A DNA stretch of 64,000 nt from Paraburkholderia caffeinilytica (GTDB lineage Bacteria > Pseudomonadota > Gammaproteobacteria > Burkholderiales > Burkholderiaceae). The stretch covers positions 2,294,001 through 2,358,000 of the forward strand of contig NZ_CP031466.1 in NCBI RefSeq assembly GCF_003368325.1, in the 5' to 3' direction. Under the pieces are notes generated by a model that saw only the letters and a program-made list of their open reading frames with translations, had not been told where the DNA came from and did no database searches. A program made the position numbers and the translations under genes. This document shows, one piece after another, positions 18,041 through 27,376 of the stretch (positions within the stretch are counted from its first letter, which is position 1; every line of letters begins with the position of its first letter).

Positions 18041-18226
18041 CTGAACCCCTCCTCTGCGACAGCTATCGACTCCTGCTTGTAAGCAAAGAGGGGCATGCGT
18101 GCTCGCCGGGCCTCTTTGCGGCCGCTTTCGTTCTCAGCAATGCGACGTAAAGCGAGGCGAGGTGAGGCGAGAAGCGAAGAGGGCGCGTCGCGCCCCCTCC
18201 TCTTTCTTCGCACCTGACGGCGCCGG

Positions 18227-19168
18227 TCAATCGTAGAGCACAGCCGCGATCTTGGGATCGCTCATGTTGGTCTTGTCGTACCAGTAGAAGCCCGTGTCGA
18301 CTTTCTTGGGCAGCTTCTCGCCCTTCAACGCCTTCACCGCGGAGTCGACGACGCATTTGCCGATGCCGACCGGGTTCTGCGTAATGGCGCCGGCCATCAA
18401 GCCCGAATTGATGTCGTCCTTTTGCTCCTTGCCGGAGTCGTAGCCGATCAGGACCAGCTTCTTGCCCGATTCCTTGACGCCGATCGCGGCACCTTCCGCC
18501 GACCCTTCATTCGCCCCGAAAATGCCCTTGAGATTGGGGTTGGCCTGAATCATCGTCTTGGCGATTTCCGCGGACTTCAGGTGGTCGCCGCCGCCATACT
18601 GGACCGAGACGATCTTGATGTTCGGATGCTTCGCTTTCATCTCATTCAGGAAGCCGTCGCGGCGGTCGATGCCGGTGCGGCTGGTCTGGTCGTGCACCAC
18701 TACGCCGACCTCGCCCGCATTGCCGATCGCCTCGGCCATCTTGTCGGCGGCGAGCGCGGCGGCGGCAAGATTGTCGGTCGCACACGTGGTCAGCGGAATG
18801 TCGCTGTCGACGCCGGAGTCGAACGCGATGACGGGTATCTTGGCGGACTGCGCCCGCCGCAGCAGCGGAATGGCCGCCTTGCTGTCGAGCGCGGCGATGC
18901 CGAGCGCCTGGGGCTTCTTGGCGAGCGCGGCCGAGAGCATGTCGATCTGCTTGTCGACCATGGCCTCGGTTTCCGGACCCTCGAAAGTGATCCTGACGTT
19001 GTGTTCCTTGGCCGACTGCTCCGCGCCGGATTTGACCGCCTGCCAGAACTGGTGCTGGAAGCCCTTCGAGATCAGCGGGATGTAGGTGTCTTGCGCCTGC
19101 GTCACTCCCGTCCCGCCGATGAGCGCGCCAACGCCGACCACGACACCGATTAGTCTTCTTTTCAACAT
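18227..19168 (-). CDS. Periplasmic sugar-binding protein of an ABC transporter
   Basis: The 313-residue protein has a signal peptide (1-25, ending TQAQ). It follows the ribose-binding-protein-like fold (Peripl_BP_4): YIPLISKGFQHQFWQAVKSG, DMLSAALAKKPQALGIAALD, VIAFDSGVDSD and VLIGYDSGKEQKDDI. AGGAGG lies before the ATG at 19168; the frame upstream stays open but runs antisense to ribosome binding signals and through the permease gene in another frame, so it is not coding. Encoded with a permease and ATPase, it delivers a sugar, likely L-fucose given the neighbouring dehydratase. Confidence 0.92.
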   Translation of the reverse strand: MLKRRLIGVVVGVGALIGGTGVTQAQDTYIPLISKGFQHQFWQAVKSGAEQSAKEHNVRITFEGPETEAMVDKQIDMLSAALAKKPQALGIAALDSKAAIPLLRRAQSAKIPVIAFDSGVDSDIPLTTCATDNLAAAALAADKMAEAIGNAGEVGVVVHDQTSRTGIDRRDGFLNEMKAKHPNIKIVSVQYGGGDHLKSAEIAKTMIQANPNLKGIFGANEGSAEGAAIGVKESGKKLVLIGYDSGKEQKDDINSGLMAGAITQNPVGIGKCVVDSAVKALKGEKLPKKVDTGFYWYDKTNMSDPKIAAVLYD

Positions 19169-19234
19169 GAGGTTTCTCCTCCTAGGTTGGCCATCAACTT
19201 TCAGCCGTGGGGGGAGCCTTGGGCGCTCCCTTTT

Positions 19235-19256
19235 CTTGATCTTGATCTTGATCTTG
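19235..19256. repeat. Hexanucleotide tandem repeat (CTTGAT)3 plus CTTG
   Basis: Three and two-thirds copies of a six-base unit lie in the gap between the permease and binding-protein genes. Beside it GGGAGC and GCTCCC can form a stem. On the coding strand the repeat reads as GATCAA units. Its role is unknown; it could affect relative expression of the binding protein. Confidence 0.6.
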
Positions 19257-19278
19257 TTTCGCGTCGCGTCGACCTTCG

Positions 19279-20304
19279 TCAGCTCTTCTTGCGCCGCAAA
19301 ATATCGGCATAGACCGCGAGAATGATGATGAGGCCGGTCACCACGATCTGCCATTCCTGCGCGACGGACATGATCCGCAGTCCGTTGGTCAGGACGCTCA
19401 TGATGAACGCGCCGATGATCGTGCCGAGAATCGTGCCCGCACCGCCGCTGAGCGAGGTTCCGCCAATCACTACGGCGGCGATCGCCTCGAGTTCGTAACC
19501 TTGGCCGAGCGCCGGCTGGGCCGAATTCAGCCGCGAGGCGATGAGCAGCCCGGCGACGCCGCAAATGGCCCCGGCCATGCCGTAAATGGCGATCTTCCAC
19601 CGGTCGACATTCACGCCCGACAGGCGCACCGCCTCTTCGTTGCTGCCGAGCGCAAACGTGTAGCGGCCGAGCGCCGTGCGATTGAGCGTGATCGAACTCG
19701 CCACCGCGAGGAAAAACAGAATCAGGACCGCGTTCGGAACCGGCAGGCTTGGCAGGACAGCGCCGATCAGCGAATCCTGCGAGATCATGTAGAAGTTTTC
19801 GGTGTCGGTGAAATAGATCGGCTTGTCGGCCGAGACGACGAGCGAAAGGCCTTTTAGCAGCAGCATCATGCCCAGGGTGGCAATGAACGGCGGTATTTTC
19901 ATTTTCGCCGTGAGGGTGCCCGAAATGGTCCCGCAGATCGCGCCCGTCCCGATCGCCGCCACGACGCCGGTCCACATCGGCAGATGCCAATAGGTCAGAA
20001 ACACGCCGCAAATGACCGCCGTGAAGGTCATCAAGGTACCGACGGACAAATCGATGCCGCCGGTGATGATGACGAACGTGCAGGCAATCGCCAGCACGCC
20101 GTTGACGGCCGTCGCCTGCAGAATCCCGAGCATGTTGTCCATCTGCATGAACGCGGGAGACGCGAAGCTGAAAAAGACCAGCAACAGGATCAGGCTCCCG
20201 AAGGCGAGCAGCTTTTGCAGAGCGGTCGGCGTGAAGACGCGAGCTCTCAGGCCGGACAACCGTCCGTCGTTAGCGAGCGTCGAAGTGTCCGATGGCTGGG
20301 TCAT
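19279..20304 (-). CDS. Sugar ABC transporter permease (RbsC type)
   Basis: The 341-residue protein has about nine to ten hydrophobic helices and the RbsC-family signatures ACTFVIITGGIDLSVGTLM and ELEAIAAVVIGGTSLSGGAGT. These form the membrane pore of ribose-type sugar importers. It starts 24 bases downstream of the ATPase gene stop and is followed by the binding protein, completing a standard ATPase-permease-binding protein operon. Confidence 0.94.
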   Translation of the reverse strand: MTQPSDTSTLANDGRLSGLRARVFTPTALQKLLAFGSLILLLVFFSFASPAFMQMDNMLGILQATAVNGVLAIACTFVIITGGIDLSVGTLMTFTAVICGVFLTYWHLPMWTGVVAAIGTGAICGTISGTLTAKMKIPPFIATLGMMLLLKGLSLVVSADKPIYFTDTENFYMISQDSLIGAVLPSLPVPNAVLILFFLAVASSITLNRTALGRYTFALGSNEEAVRLSGVNVDRWKIAIYGMAGAICGVAGLLIASRLNSAQPALGQGYELEAIAAVVIGGTSLSGGAGTILGTIIGAFIMSVLTNGLRIMSVAQEWQIVVTGLIIILAVYADILRRKKS

Positions 20305-20328
20305 GAACTGAATCTCTCCTCGTCGGGC

Positions 20329-21840
<1,512 letters not shown>

Positions 21841-22146
21841 GGTGCGGATTGAACGACGATTCCGCGACCGCCGCCGGCCTTAGCGCGGGGAGCGGGTCGG
21901 AAAAACGCGGGAAGCCGCTGCGCCGGGTGTTGCCGGGTAACGGTAACGCGGCTGAAATCGCAACGAGAAGCCAGACACATGCCCGGTGCCCCCAAACCGA
22001 TGTGCCACGATTTTACGCCGCTGAACGGCAGCGGCTCAATTAGGCATTCCCTAATATTATGCGTAAGTGGATCTCGCGCCTGTTTCCCACTATTTGTCGC
22101 TCATTTCAGGGCGGGTTGTGGATGCCTATCCGGCGCGGTTGCCGCA
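21841..22146. other. Intergenic region upstream of the sugar ABC operon
   Basis: About 300 bases carry the presumed leftward promoter of the transporter operon and the 3' flank of the DsbA-family gene. The only notable element is the inverted repeat at 22039-22055. No coding sequence is supported. Confidence 0.5.
22039..22055. promoter_or_regulatory. Inverted repeat ATTAGG-N5-CCTAAT
   Basis: Perfect six-base arms flank CATTC. It lies about 200 bases upstream of the ATPase start, in the only intergenic region that can hold the operon promoter. A sugar-responsive regulator could bind here; none is encoded nearby. Confidence 0.4.
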
Positions 22147-22788
22147 TCAAGCTTCGGCCAGAATCTGCTGGATGACTTGCTCGAAGGTTTCCACGGGTTG
22201 CCCGCCGCTCACCAGATAGCGACCGTTGAAGATGATCGCCGGCACCGACTGGATACCTTTCGCCTGGTATTCCCGTTCTTCGGCACGAACCTCGTCGGTG
22301 TAGATGCCGCTTCGCAGGACCTCACGCGCTTGCGCGGCATCGAGCCCCACCGATTGGGCCGCGTCGACAAGAACCTCGTGATCGCTCGGGTCTTTGCCCT
22401 CGCCGTGATAGGCCCGCAGCAGCGCCAGTTTGAGCGGCAGCTGCTTGCCTTCGATACCGGCCCAATGCAGCAGGCGGTGCGCGTCGAAGGTGTTGTAGAC
22501 GTGCGCACGCGGGCCGAAGGCAAAACCGACGCTCGCGCCGCGCTCGCGGATCATGGCTTGGGTTTCGGCGATCTGCTCCGGCGTGCGTCCGTATTTCTTG
22601 CCGAGATAATCGACAATGGCCTCGCCGTGCGGCCCCATCTCCGGATTCAGCTCGAAGGGATGCACGGCAAGTCGAGCGTCGACCGTATCGCCCAGGCGCG
22701 TTAGCGCGAGCTGAAGCGACGACAGGCCGATCGCACACCACGGACATGCGACATCGGAGACAAAATCGATTGTTAGCTGTTGTTTCAT
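22147..22788 (-). CDS. DsbA-family (FrnE-like) thiol-disulfide oxidoreductase
   Basis: The 213-residue cytoplasmic protein (no signal peptide) has a thioredoxin-fold CPWC active site at residues 15-18. It also has a helical insertion typical of the FrnE/2-hydroxychromene isomerase group (PRAHVYNTFDAHRLLHWA) and the cis-proline loop QSVPAIIFNGRYLVSGGQP. FrnE-like proteins act as thiol-disulfide isomerases or redox helpers in polyketide pathways. It stands alone here, so the partner protein is unknown. Confidence 0.9.
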   Translation of the reverse strand: MKQQLTIDFVSDVACPWCAIGLSSLQLALTRLGDTVDARLAVHPFELNPEMGPHGEAIVDYLGKKYGRTPEQIAETQAMIRERGASVGFAFGPRAHVYNTFDAHRLLHWAGIEGKQLPLKLALLRAYHGEGKDPSDHEVLVDAAQSVGLDAAQAREVLRSGIYTDEVRAEEREYQAKGIQSVPAIIFNGRYLVSGGQPVETFEQVIQQILAEA

Positions 22789-22930
22789 TGCGTTCCTGAC
22801 TGGAATAACCTATGGCGCGGCCGCTTCGGTGCGGCGCAAAACGGCCCACGGGGTAGCCTAGCCTGAATCGCCAATTCTTGCAGGAATGCGCTCCGGACCA
22901 ACGCCGAAGCGGCGATCCGCGGCGTAGCCC

Positions 22931-23413
22931 TCAGTCCGGCATCCCGTTGTGGTCCCCGAGCGGTCTCGCGGGCCAGTCCGCCCAGCGGTCCGCACGGGTC
23001 CGTTCGTACGCTTCGTTGAGCGGATAACGAATGCGGTTGTCGTCGCGCGGCCGTTCGCCGATCACCATCAGCCTGACCTCTTCCTTCGTATTGTTGATGA
23101 AGGTGTGGCAGATGCCCGTGCCTGCCGGAAACGCGACGGAGTCGCCTTCAGCAATGGGATGAAGCACACCGTCGATCCAGACATCGGGCTTGCCTGCGAG
23201 CACGTACACAAACTCCTGCTCGGTACTTTCCGCGTGCGGATAAGAGGTGCGCCGGCCGGGCAGAAGTCTCACGTGATGAATGCCAATGCGCGTAATGCCG
23301 AGAGCGGCGGAAAGCGGCGCGTCGAGCGCCATTTTCTCGGTATCGCCGCGATAGGAATGTGCATCCGGTTCTTCCAACTCGGTCCAGTGCCTGATGAAAT
23401 CGGGTCGGCTCAT
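22931..23413 (-). CDS. Cupin-domain protein
   Basis: The 160-residue protein is a single-domain beta-barrel. Cupin motif 1 is GRRTSYPHAESTEQEFVYVLAGKPDVW and motif 2 is FPAGTGICHTFINN, giving histidine and glutamate metal ligands. AAGGAG lies before the ATG at 23413; the frame stays open upstream but that part overlaps a different gene frame. Many relatives are sugar or small-acid binding or isomerising proteins. No function is assigned. It lies 67 bases downstream of the DUF1993 gene on the same strand. Confidence 0.83.
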   Translation of the reverse strand: MSRPDFIRHWTELEEPDAHSYRGDTEKMALDAPLSAALGITRIGIHHVRLLPGRRTSYPHAESTEQEFVYVLAGKPDVWIDGVLHPIAEGDSVAFPAGTGICHTFINNTKEEVRLMVIGERPRDDNRIRYPLNEAYERTRADRWADWPARPLGDHNGMPD

Positions 23414-23480
23414 CGGTTGTTCTCCTTTGGGGACTACGGTCGATGATAGCGGCTTGCACACCCTGCCCGCGCGGCGACGC

Positions 23481-23990
23481 TCAGTACGATCCCATATAGT
23501 CGCGCTTGCCGATTTCGACGCCGTTGTGGCGCAGAATCGCGTAGGCCGTCGTGACGTGGAAGAAAAACTGGGGCAGGCCGTAGTTCTGCAAATAGGCGCT
23601 GCCAACCAGCTTCTTCTCTTTCGGCGTGCCCGGACGCAGGACGATTTCCTTGTTCTCGCTACCGTCGAACTGGGTGGCGTCGAGCGCGCCGAGGTGGGCC
23701 AACGCTTTGGCGATAAGCGCCTGCAAGTCGGCAAACGTGACTTCGGTGTCGGGCCATGACGGCACCTCTACACCGGCGAGGCGCGAGCTTACGCCCTTGG
23801 AGAAGTCGGCGGCGATCTGCACCTGGCGCACCAGCGGGAACATGTCCGGGAACAGGCGCGCCTGCAGCAGCGCGTTCGGCTCGATGTTCCTTTCGGTGGC
23901 GTGTGCTTCGGCTTTCTTCAGCACCTCGGACAATGCAGTCAGCATTTGCTTGAAGACTGGGACGGATGCGCTGTAGATGGAACTGGTCAT
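23481..23990 (-). CDS. DUF1993 domain protein
   Basis: The 169-residue all-helical protein carries the DUF1993 pattern: SASVPVFKQMLTALSEVLKK at the N-terminus, LFPDMFPLVRQVQIAADFSKG in the middle and the C-terminal YGLPQFFFHVTTAYAILRHNGVEIGKRDYMG. The fold is related to DinB-like four-helix bundles. Its biochemical role is not established. It may share a transcript with the cupin gene that follows. Confidence 0.87.
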   Translation of the reverse strand: MTSSIYSASVPVFKQMLTALSEVLKKAEAHATERNIEPNALLQARLFPDMFPLVRQVQIAADFSKGVSSRLAGVEVPSWPDTEVTFADLQALIAKALAHLGALDATQFDGSENKEIVLRPGTPKEKKLVGSAYLQNYGLPQFFFHVTTAYAILRHNGVEIGKRDYMGSY

Positions 23991-24262
23991 GATCACTCTT
24001 TCGGTCGATGTTGGATGCCGGCGCGGAAGATGCCACGCCGGCCGGTTCGATAAGCGGGGGAAGGTTACCACTGTCCTGCCGGAAACATCGGCGCGGAAGC
24101 GCTGCGCGTCTCTGACGGAAGCGGGCTTCGCAAACGCAACGCCTCCGGCAATAGCGCAGATCGCCGAAATCCGCCCCCGGCGGACTCCGCTCGCCCGGCT
24201 CGCTTGCCGTTCAAGCCGCGTAGAATCACGCTAGCTGGCATCACGATAGGGATGATCCGGTC

Positions 24263-25174
24263 ATGGCTGCGTTGCTCACGGTACTCAAATTCGCTGTCGT
24301 CCTGGTCCTCGCCTCCTCATTGGCCGAGGCGCTGGTGCTTTCCCTCCGACACGGCTGGCGCCGCTACGACTGGCGGGCGGCCGGTATCTCGGTGGTCGAC
24401 TATCTCGTTCGCGAATATCCGTTGCGCTGGCTGCTGCCGCTTGCGTTCTGGGGCAACGCAATGAACTGGTTCTGGCAGCACAGGCTCTGGACTTTACCGA
24501 TGAACCATTGGAGCGCCTGGCTCGCGTGCTTCGTCGGTCAGGAGTTCTGCTATTACTGGTATCACCGCGCGGCCCATCGGACGCGCTGGTTCTGGTGCAC
24601 TCACGCGGTCCACCATTCACCCAATCAGCTCAACCTGTCCGCCGCATACCGCTTCGGCTGGACTGGCCGTCTTACCGGTTCGTTGCTGTTCTTCATGCTT
24701 GCACCGCTGGTCGGCATGCCGCCCCGGATCGTGCTGATACTGCTTTCGCTCAATCTGCTCTACCAGTTCTGGCTGCACGCCACCTGGATCCCACGCCTCG
24801 GACCGCTGGAATGGATTCTCAACACGCCTTCGGCACACCGCGTCCACCACGCGTCCAACCTCGAATACCTGGATGGAAATTACGGCGGTGTGCTGATCGT
24901 GTTCGATCGGCTATTTGGCACCTACATCGCGGAACGGCGCGACGTGCCGTGCCGCTACGGCCTGGTCCGGCCGATGACGACCTACAACCTGCTGGCCATC
25001 GAGTTCGATCACTGGCGCGCGCTGTGGCGCGACCTGCTGGCCGCGCGCTCCATTGGCGAGGCATGGGGCTATGTCGTCAAGCCGCCGGGTTGGCGGCCTG
25101 ACAACACCGGGGAAACAACCGAAGATCTAAGACGCCGCGCGGACCCACGCGCCTTCGGAGCGGAACAGCAATAG
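24263..25174 (+). CDS. Sterol desaturase / fatty acid hydroxylase family membrane protein
   Basis: The 303-residue membrane protein has the eight-histidine di-iron signature: HRAAH (101-105), HAVHH (114-118) and HRVHH (192-196), with several hydrophobic segments before and between them. Family members insert oxygen or double bonds into membrane lipids such as sterols, fatty acids or hopanoid precursors. The C-terminal soluble tail follows FGTYIAERRDVPCRYGL. The gene stands alone, and the lipid substrate is unknown. Confidence 0.9.
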   Translation: MAALLTVLKFAVVLVLASSLAEALVLSLRHGWRRYDWRAAGISVVDYLVREYPLRWLLPLAFWGNAMNWFWQHRLWTLPMNHWSAWLACFVGQEFCYYWYHRAAHRTRWFWCTHAVHHSPNQLNLSAAYRFGWTGRLTGSLLFFMLAPLVGMPPRIVLILLSLNLLYQFWLHATWIPRLGPLEWILNTPSAHRVHHASNLEYLDGNYGGVLIVFDRLFGTYIAERRDVPCRYGLVRPMTTYNLLAIEFDHWRALWRDLLAARSIGEAWGYVVKPPGWRPDNTGETTEDLRRRADPRAFGAEQQ

Positions 25175-25225
25175 GGTCTTGCGCCGGCCGAACTCAACCC
25201 GATGCGCGTTTCTCCCTCGGTGGAT

Positions 25226-25328
25226 CGATGAAAAAAACGTTGGCGTTTTGACGCGCGCTTGCGTTCGTGAAAAATGAATGGTATTTTTTCATGAAATTTT
25301 CCATGATTTTTTCACGGATTTTTCACGA
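25226..25328. promoter_or_regulatory. Phased tandem operator array upstream of the putrescine genes
   Basis: Four head-to-tail units of 11-12 bases (consensus ATTTTTYCAYG) start at 25282, 25294, 25306 and 25317. An inverted copy CGTGAAAAATG is at 25266-25276 and a weaker one lies near 25226. The spacing equals about one DNA turn, so bound protein would line up on one face. The last unit ends nine bases before the first gene's ATG. The PuuR-type regulator encoded downstream is the likely ligand, but the units do not resemble the E. coli PuuR site as remembered. Confidence 0.6.
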
Positions 25329-25336
25329 GAGCCAAC

Positions 25337-26626
25337 ATGTTCGATCAGTCCGCCGAGCACGTCGCGAGCTACTACGCACGCACCTATCCTGGCCCGATCC
25401 CCCTGCGGCCGACGCTGGAAGAGCGCCTCGACACGGAAGTGCTGATCGTCGGCGCGGGTTTCAGTGGCTTGCACACTGCCCTGCGTCTGGCCCTCGCGGG
25501 CAGGCGTGTCACGGTGCTGGAAGCCAGCCGGGTGGCCTGGGCGGCGTCCGGGCGCAACGGCGGGCAGGCGCTGCTCGGATGGTCCTGTGACATGCCTCCG
25601 CTGGAGGCGGCACTGGGCCTGGAGCGTGCCCGCCAACTGTGGGACAGCATGCGCTGGGCCGCCAGGGAGATGCGCGAGCTGCCGGCGCGGCATGGCTTCG
25701 ATGCTGATTACCGGACTGGAAGTCTGTGGGCGGCGGTGCTGCCGCGCCGCATCGCCCTGCTCCGGCAAGCCCAACAGGAGGCCGAGGAAAAGTGGGGCTA
25801 CGACGCGATGCGCTTCATCGCTCGCGAGGACATGCCTCAATGGATTGCAAGCGAACGCTACCAGGCGGCGCTCTACGATCCCGAGGCGGGCCATCTGAAT
25901 CCGCTGAAACTGGCCCAGGGCCTCGCGGCGGCGCTCGAACAGGCCGGTGGACGCATCTTCGAACAAAGCCAGGTGCTGGGCTACCGCGAGACGCCGGACG
26001 GTTTTGCCGCTCGCACCGACACGGGCGAGGTGCGTGCGGACGTGCTGGTGCTCGCCTGCAACGCCTATATCGACCGTCTCGACCGCCAACTTTCCAGACG
26101 CATGCTGCCCGTCGGCACCTATCAGGTGGCCACGTCGCCGCTGCGGCCGGAGGTGGCCCGTTCGCTACTGCCGCGCAACAGCTGCGTGATCGACAACCAG
26201 TTCGTTCCCGACTACTTCCGCTTGAGCCCCGACAACCGCCTGCTATTCGGCGGCGGCTGCACCTACGCGGGCGGCATTCCAAAGGATATTGCGGCGGCCA
26301 CCCGGCCTTACCTGGAACGGGCGTTTCCGCAATTGCGCGGGGTGGAACTGGAGTTTGCGTGGGGCGGGCATATCGACATCAGCATGAAACGCACGCCGGA
26401 TGTCGGCCGGCAAGGTGAGCGCTACTGGTTGCAAGGCTATTCGGGCCACGGCGTGCTGCCCACGCTCGCCGCCGCCCGCGCTGTCGCCGACGCCATCCTC
26501 GGCGACGACGAGCTGCTGGACCTGTATCAGGCCATCGACAACCCGCCTTTTCCCGGCGGCGCGCTGCTGGCCGCGCCGCTGGAGGTCATCGGCAAGACCT
26601 GGTATCGTCTGCGCGACAGAGTCTGA
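25337..26626 (+). CDS. puuB: FAD-dependent oxidoreductase, probable gamma-glutamylputrescine oxidase
   Basis: The 429-residue protein has the FAD motif VLIVGAGFSGLHTALRLALAG near residue 35, WAASGRNGGQALLGWSCDM and the C-terminal YWLQGYSGHGVLPTLAAARAVAD. These mark the DAO-like amine oxidases that include PuuB, which oxidises gamma-glutamylputrescine to the aldehyde. Its next neighbours are a PuuR-type regulator and a PuuA-type ligase, which supports that assignment. It begins directly after the tandem operator array, so translation and repression overlap. A related role in oxidising another glutamylated amine is possible. Confidence 0.87.
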   Translation: MFDQSAEHVASYYARTYPGPIPLRPTLEERLDTEVLIVGAGFSGLHTALRLALAGRRVTVLEASRVAWAASGRNGGQALLGWSCDMPPLEAALGLERARQLWDSMRWAAREMRELPARHGFDADYRTGSLWAAVLPRRIALLRQAQQEAEEKWGYDAMRFIAREDMPQWIASERYQAALYDPEAGHLNPLKLAQGLAAALEQAGGRIFEQSQVLGYRETPDGFAARTDTGEVRADVLVLACNAYIDRLDRQLSRRMLPVGTYQVATSPLRPEVARSLLPRNSCVIDNQFVPDYFRLSPDNRLLFGGGCTYAGGIPKDIAAATRPYLERAFPQLRGVELEFAWGGHIDISMKRTPDVGRQGERYWLQGYSGHGVLPTLAAARAVADAILGDDELLDLYQAIDNPPFPGGALLAAPLEVIGKTWYRLRDRV

Positions 26627-26641
26627 GAGAAGGGACGAAAG

Positions 26642-27199
26642 ATGAACAAGCAGGAAGAAATTGAAGGTCTCGCGATACTGATCCGGGACCTGCGCAAGCA
26701 TAAGAAGGTGACGCTGGGCGCGTTGGCGGAAAAGATCGGCCGCTCGGTCGGCTTCCTTTCCCAGATCGAGCGCGGCCTCTCGCGTCCGACCGTGGGTGAT
26801 CTGACCGCCATCGGCGAGGCCCTCGGTGTGCCCACCACCTATTTCTATAGCCTGAGCAAGCCGCGCGCGCTGCCTTGGGTGACCCGCCCGGATGAACGCC
26901 GCACGCTCTATTACGCCGAGGGCGTGACCGACGTGCTGGTGTCGCCGAATATGTCAGCGGGTTTTTCGATGCTGGAGAGCCACCTGGCGCCGGGCGCCAG
27001 CAGCGGCGACAAACCGTTGAACGACAGCGACGAGCAAGGCGGCTTCGTCCTCGAAGGCGAGTTGACCATCTGGCTGGAAGACGAAGCGCAACCGGCGACG
27101 CTCGGCCCTAACGACGGCTTCCAGGTGCCGGCGCACGCCCGCTTCCGCTACGCCAATCTCTCCGACGAACCCACACGGGTACTTTGGGTGTTCACCTAG
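26642..27199 (+). CDS. puuR: XRE-cupin transcriptional regulator (PuuR type)
   Basis: The 185-residue protein has an XRE helix-turn-helix at about residues 12-66 (LRKHKKVTLGALAEKIGRSV, then FLSQIERGLSRPTVGDLTAI) and a C-terminal cupin domain at about 105-183 (GFVLEGELTIWLEDEAQPAT). PuuR of E. coli has this layout and represses putrescine genes. It starts 15 bases after the oxidase stop, so the two are co-transcribed. The tandem operators upstream of the oxidase are the expected target. Confidence 0.88.
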   Translation: MNKQEEIEGLAILIRDLRKHKKVTLGALAEKIGRSVGFLSQIERGLSRPTVGDLTAIGEALGVPTTYFYSLSKPRALPWVTRPDERRTLYYAEGVTDVLVSPNMSAGFSMLESHLAPGASSGDKPLNDSDEQGGFVLEGELTIWLEDEAQPATLGPNDGFQVPAHARFRYANLSDEPTRVLWVFT

Positions 27200-27376
27200 C
27201 ATTCACACAGTACATGACGCGGCAGCGAATGCTGCGCTGAATGACAATTCGGATGGCTAATCGATAGCGGCGTGAATATCTCGCTCTGTCATGCCATCGG
27301 CTTGCCTGCCTTTTCCCAAGGCAGCTTTTAACTGAAGCTCGATCATCGCGTCTTTTCGCGTGAGAAGGACAACACC

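Noticed and set aside
18041..18226. Purine-rich GCGAG repeats and a GC-rich stem between the binding protein and dehydratase genes
   Set aside because: The repeats are imperfect and the stem is mismatched; too weak to call a terminator or regulatory element.
19169..20011. Open frame continuing upstream of the sugar-binding protein on the minus strand
   Set aside because: It overlaps the permease gene in another frame, has arginine-rich shadow composition, and the binding protein has its own ribosome site and signal peptide at 19168.
23414..23734. Open frame extending the cupin protein upstream
   Set aside because: It is antisense-like composition over the DUF1993 gene, and AAGGAG lies directly before the ATG at 23413.
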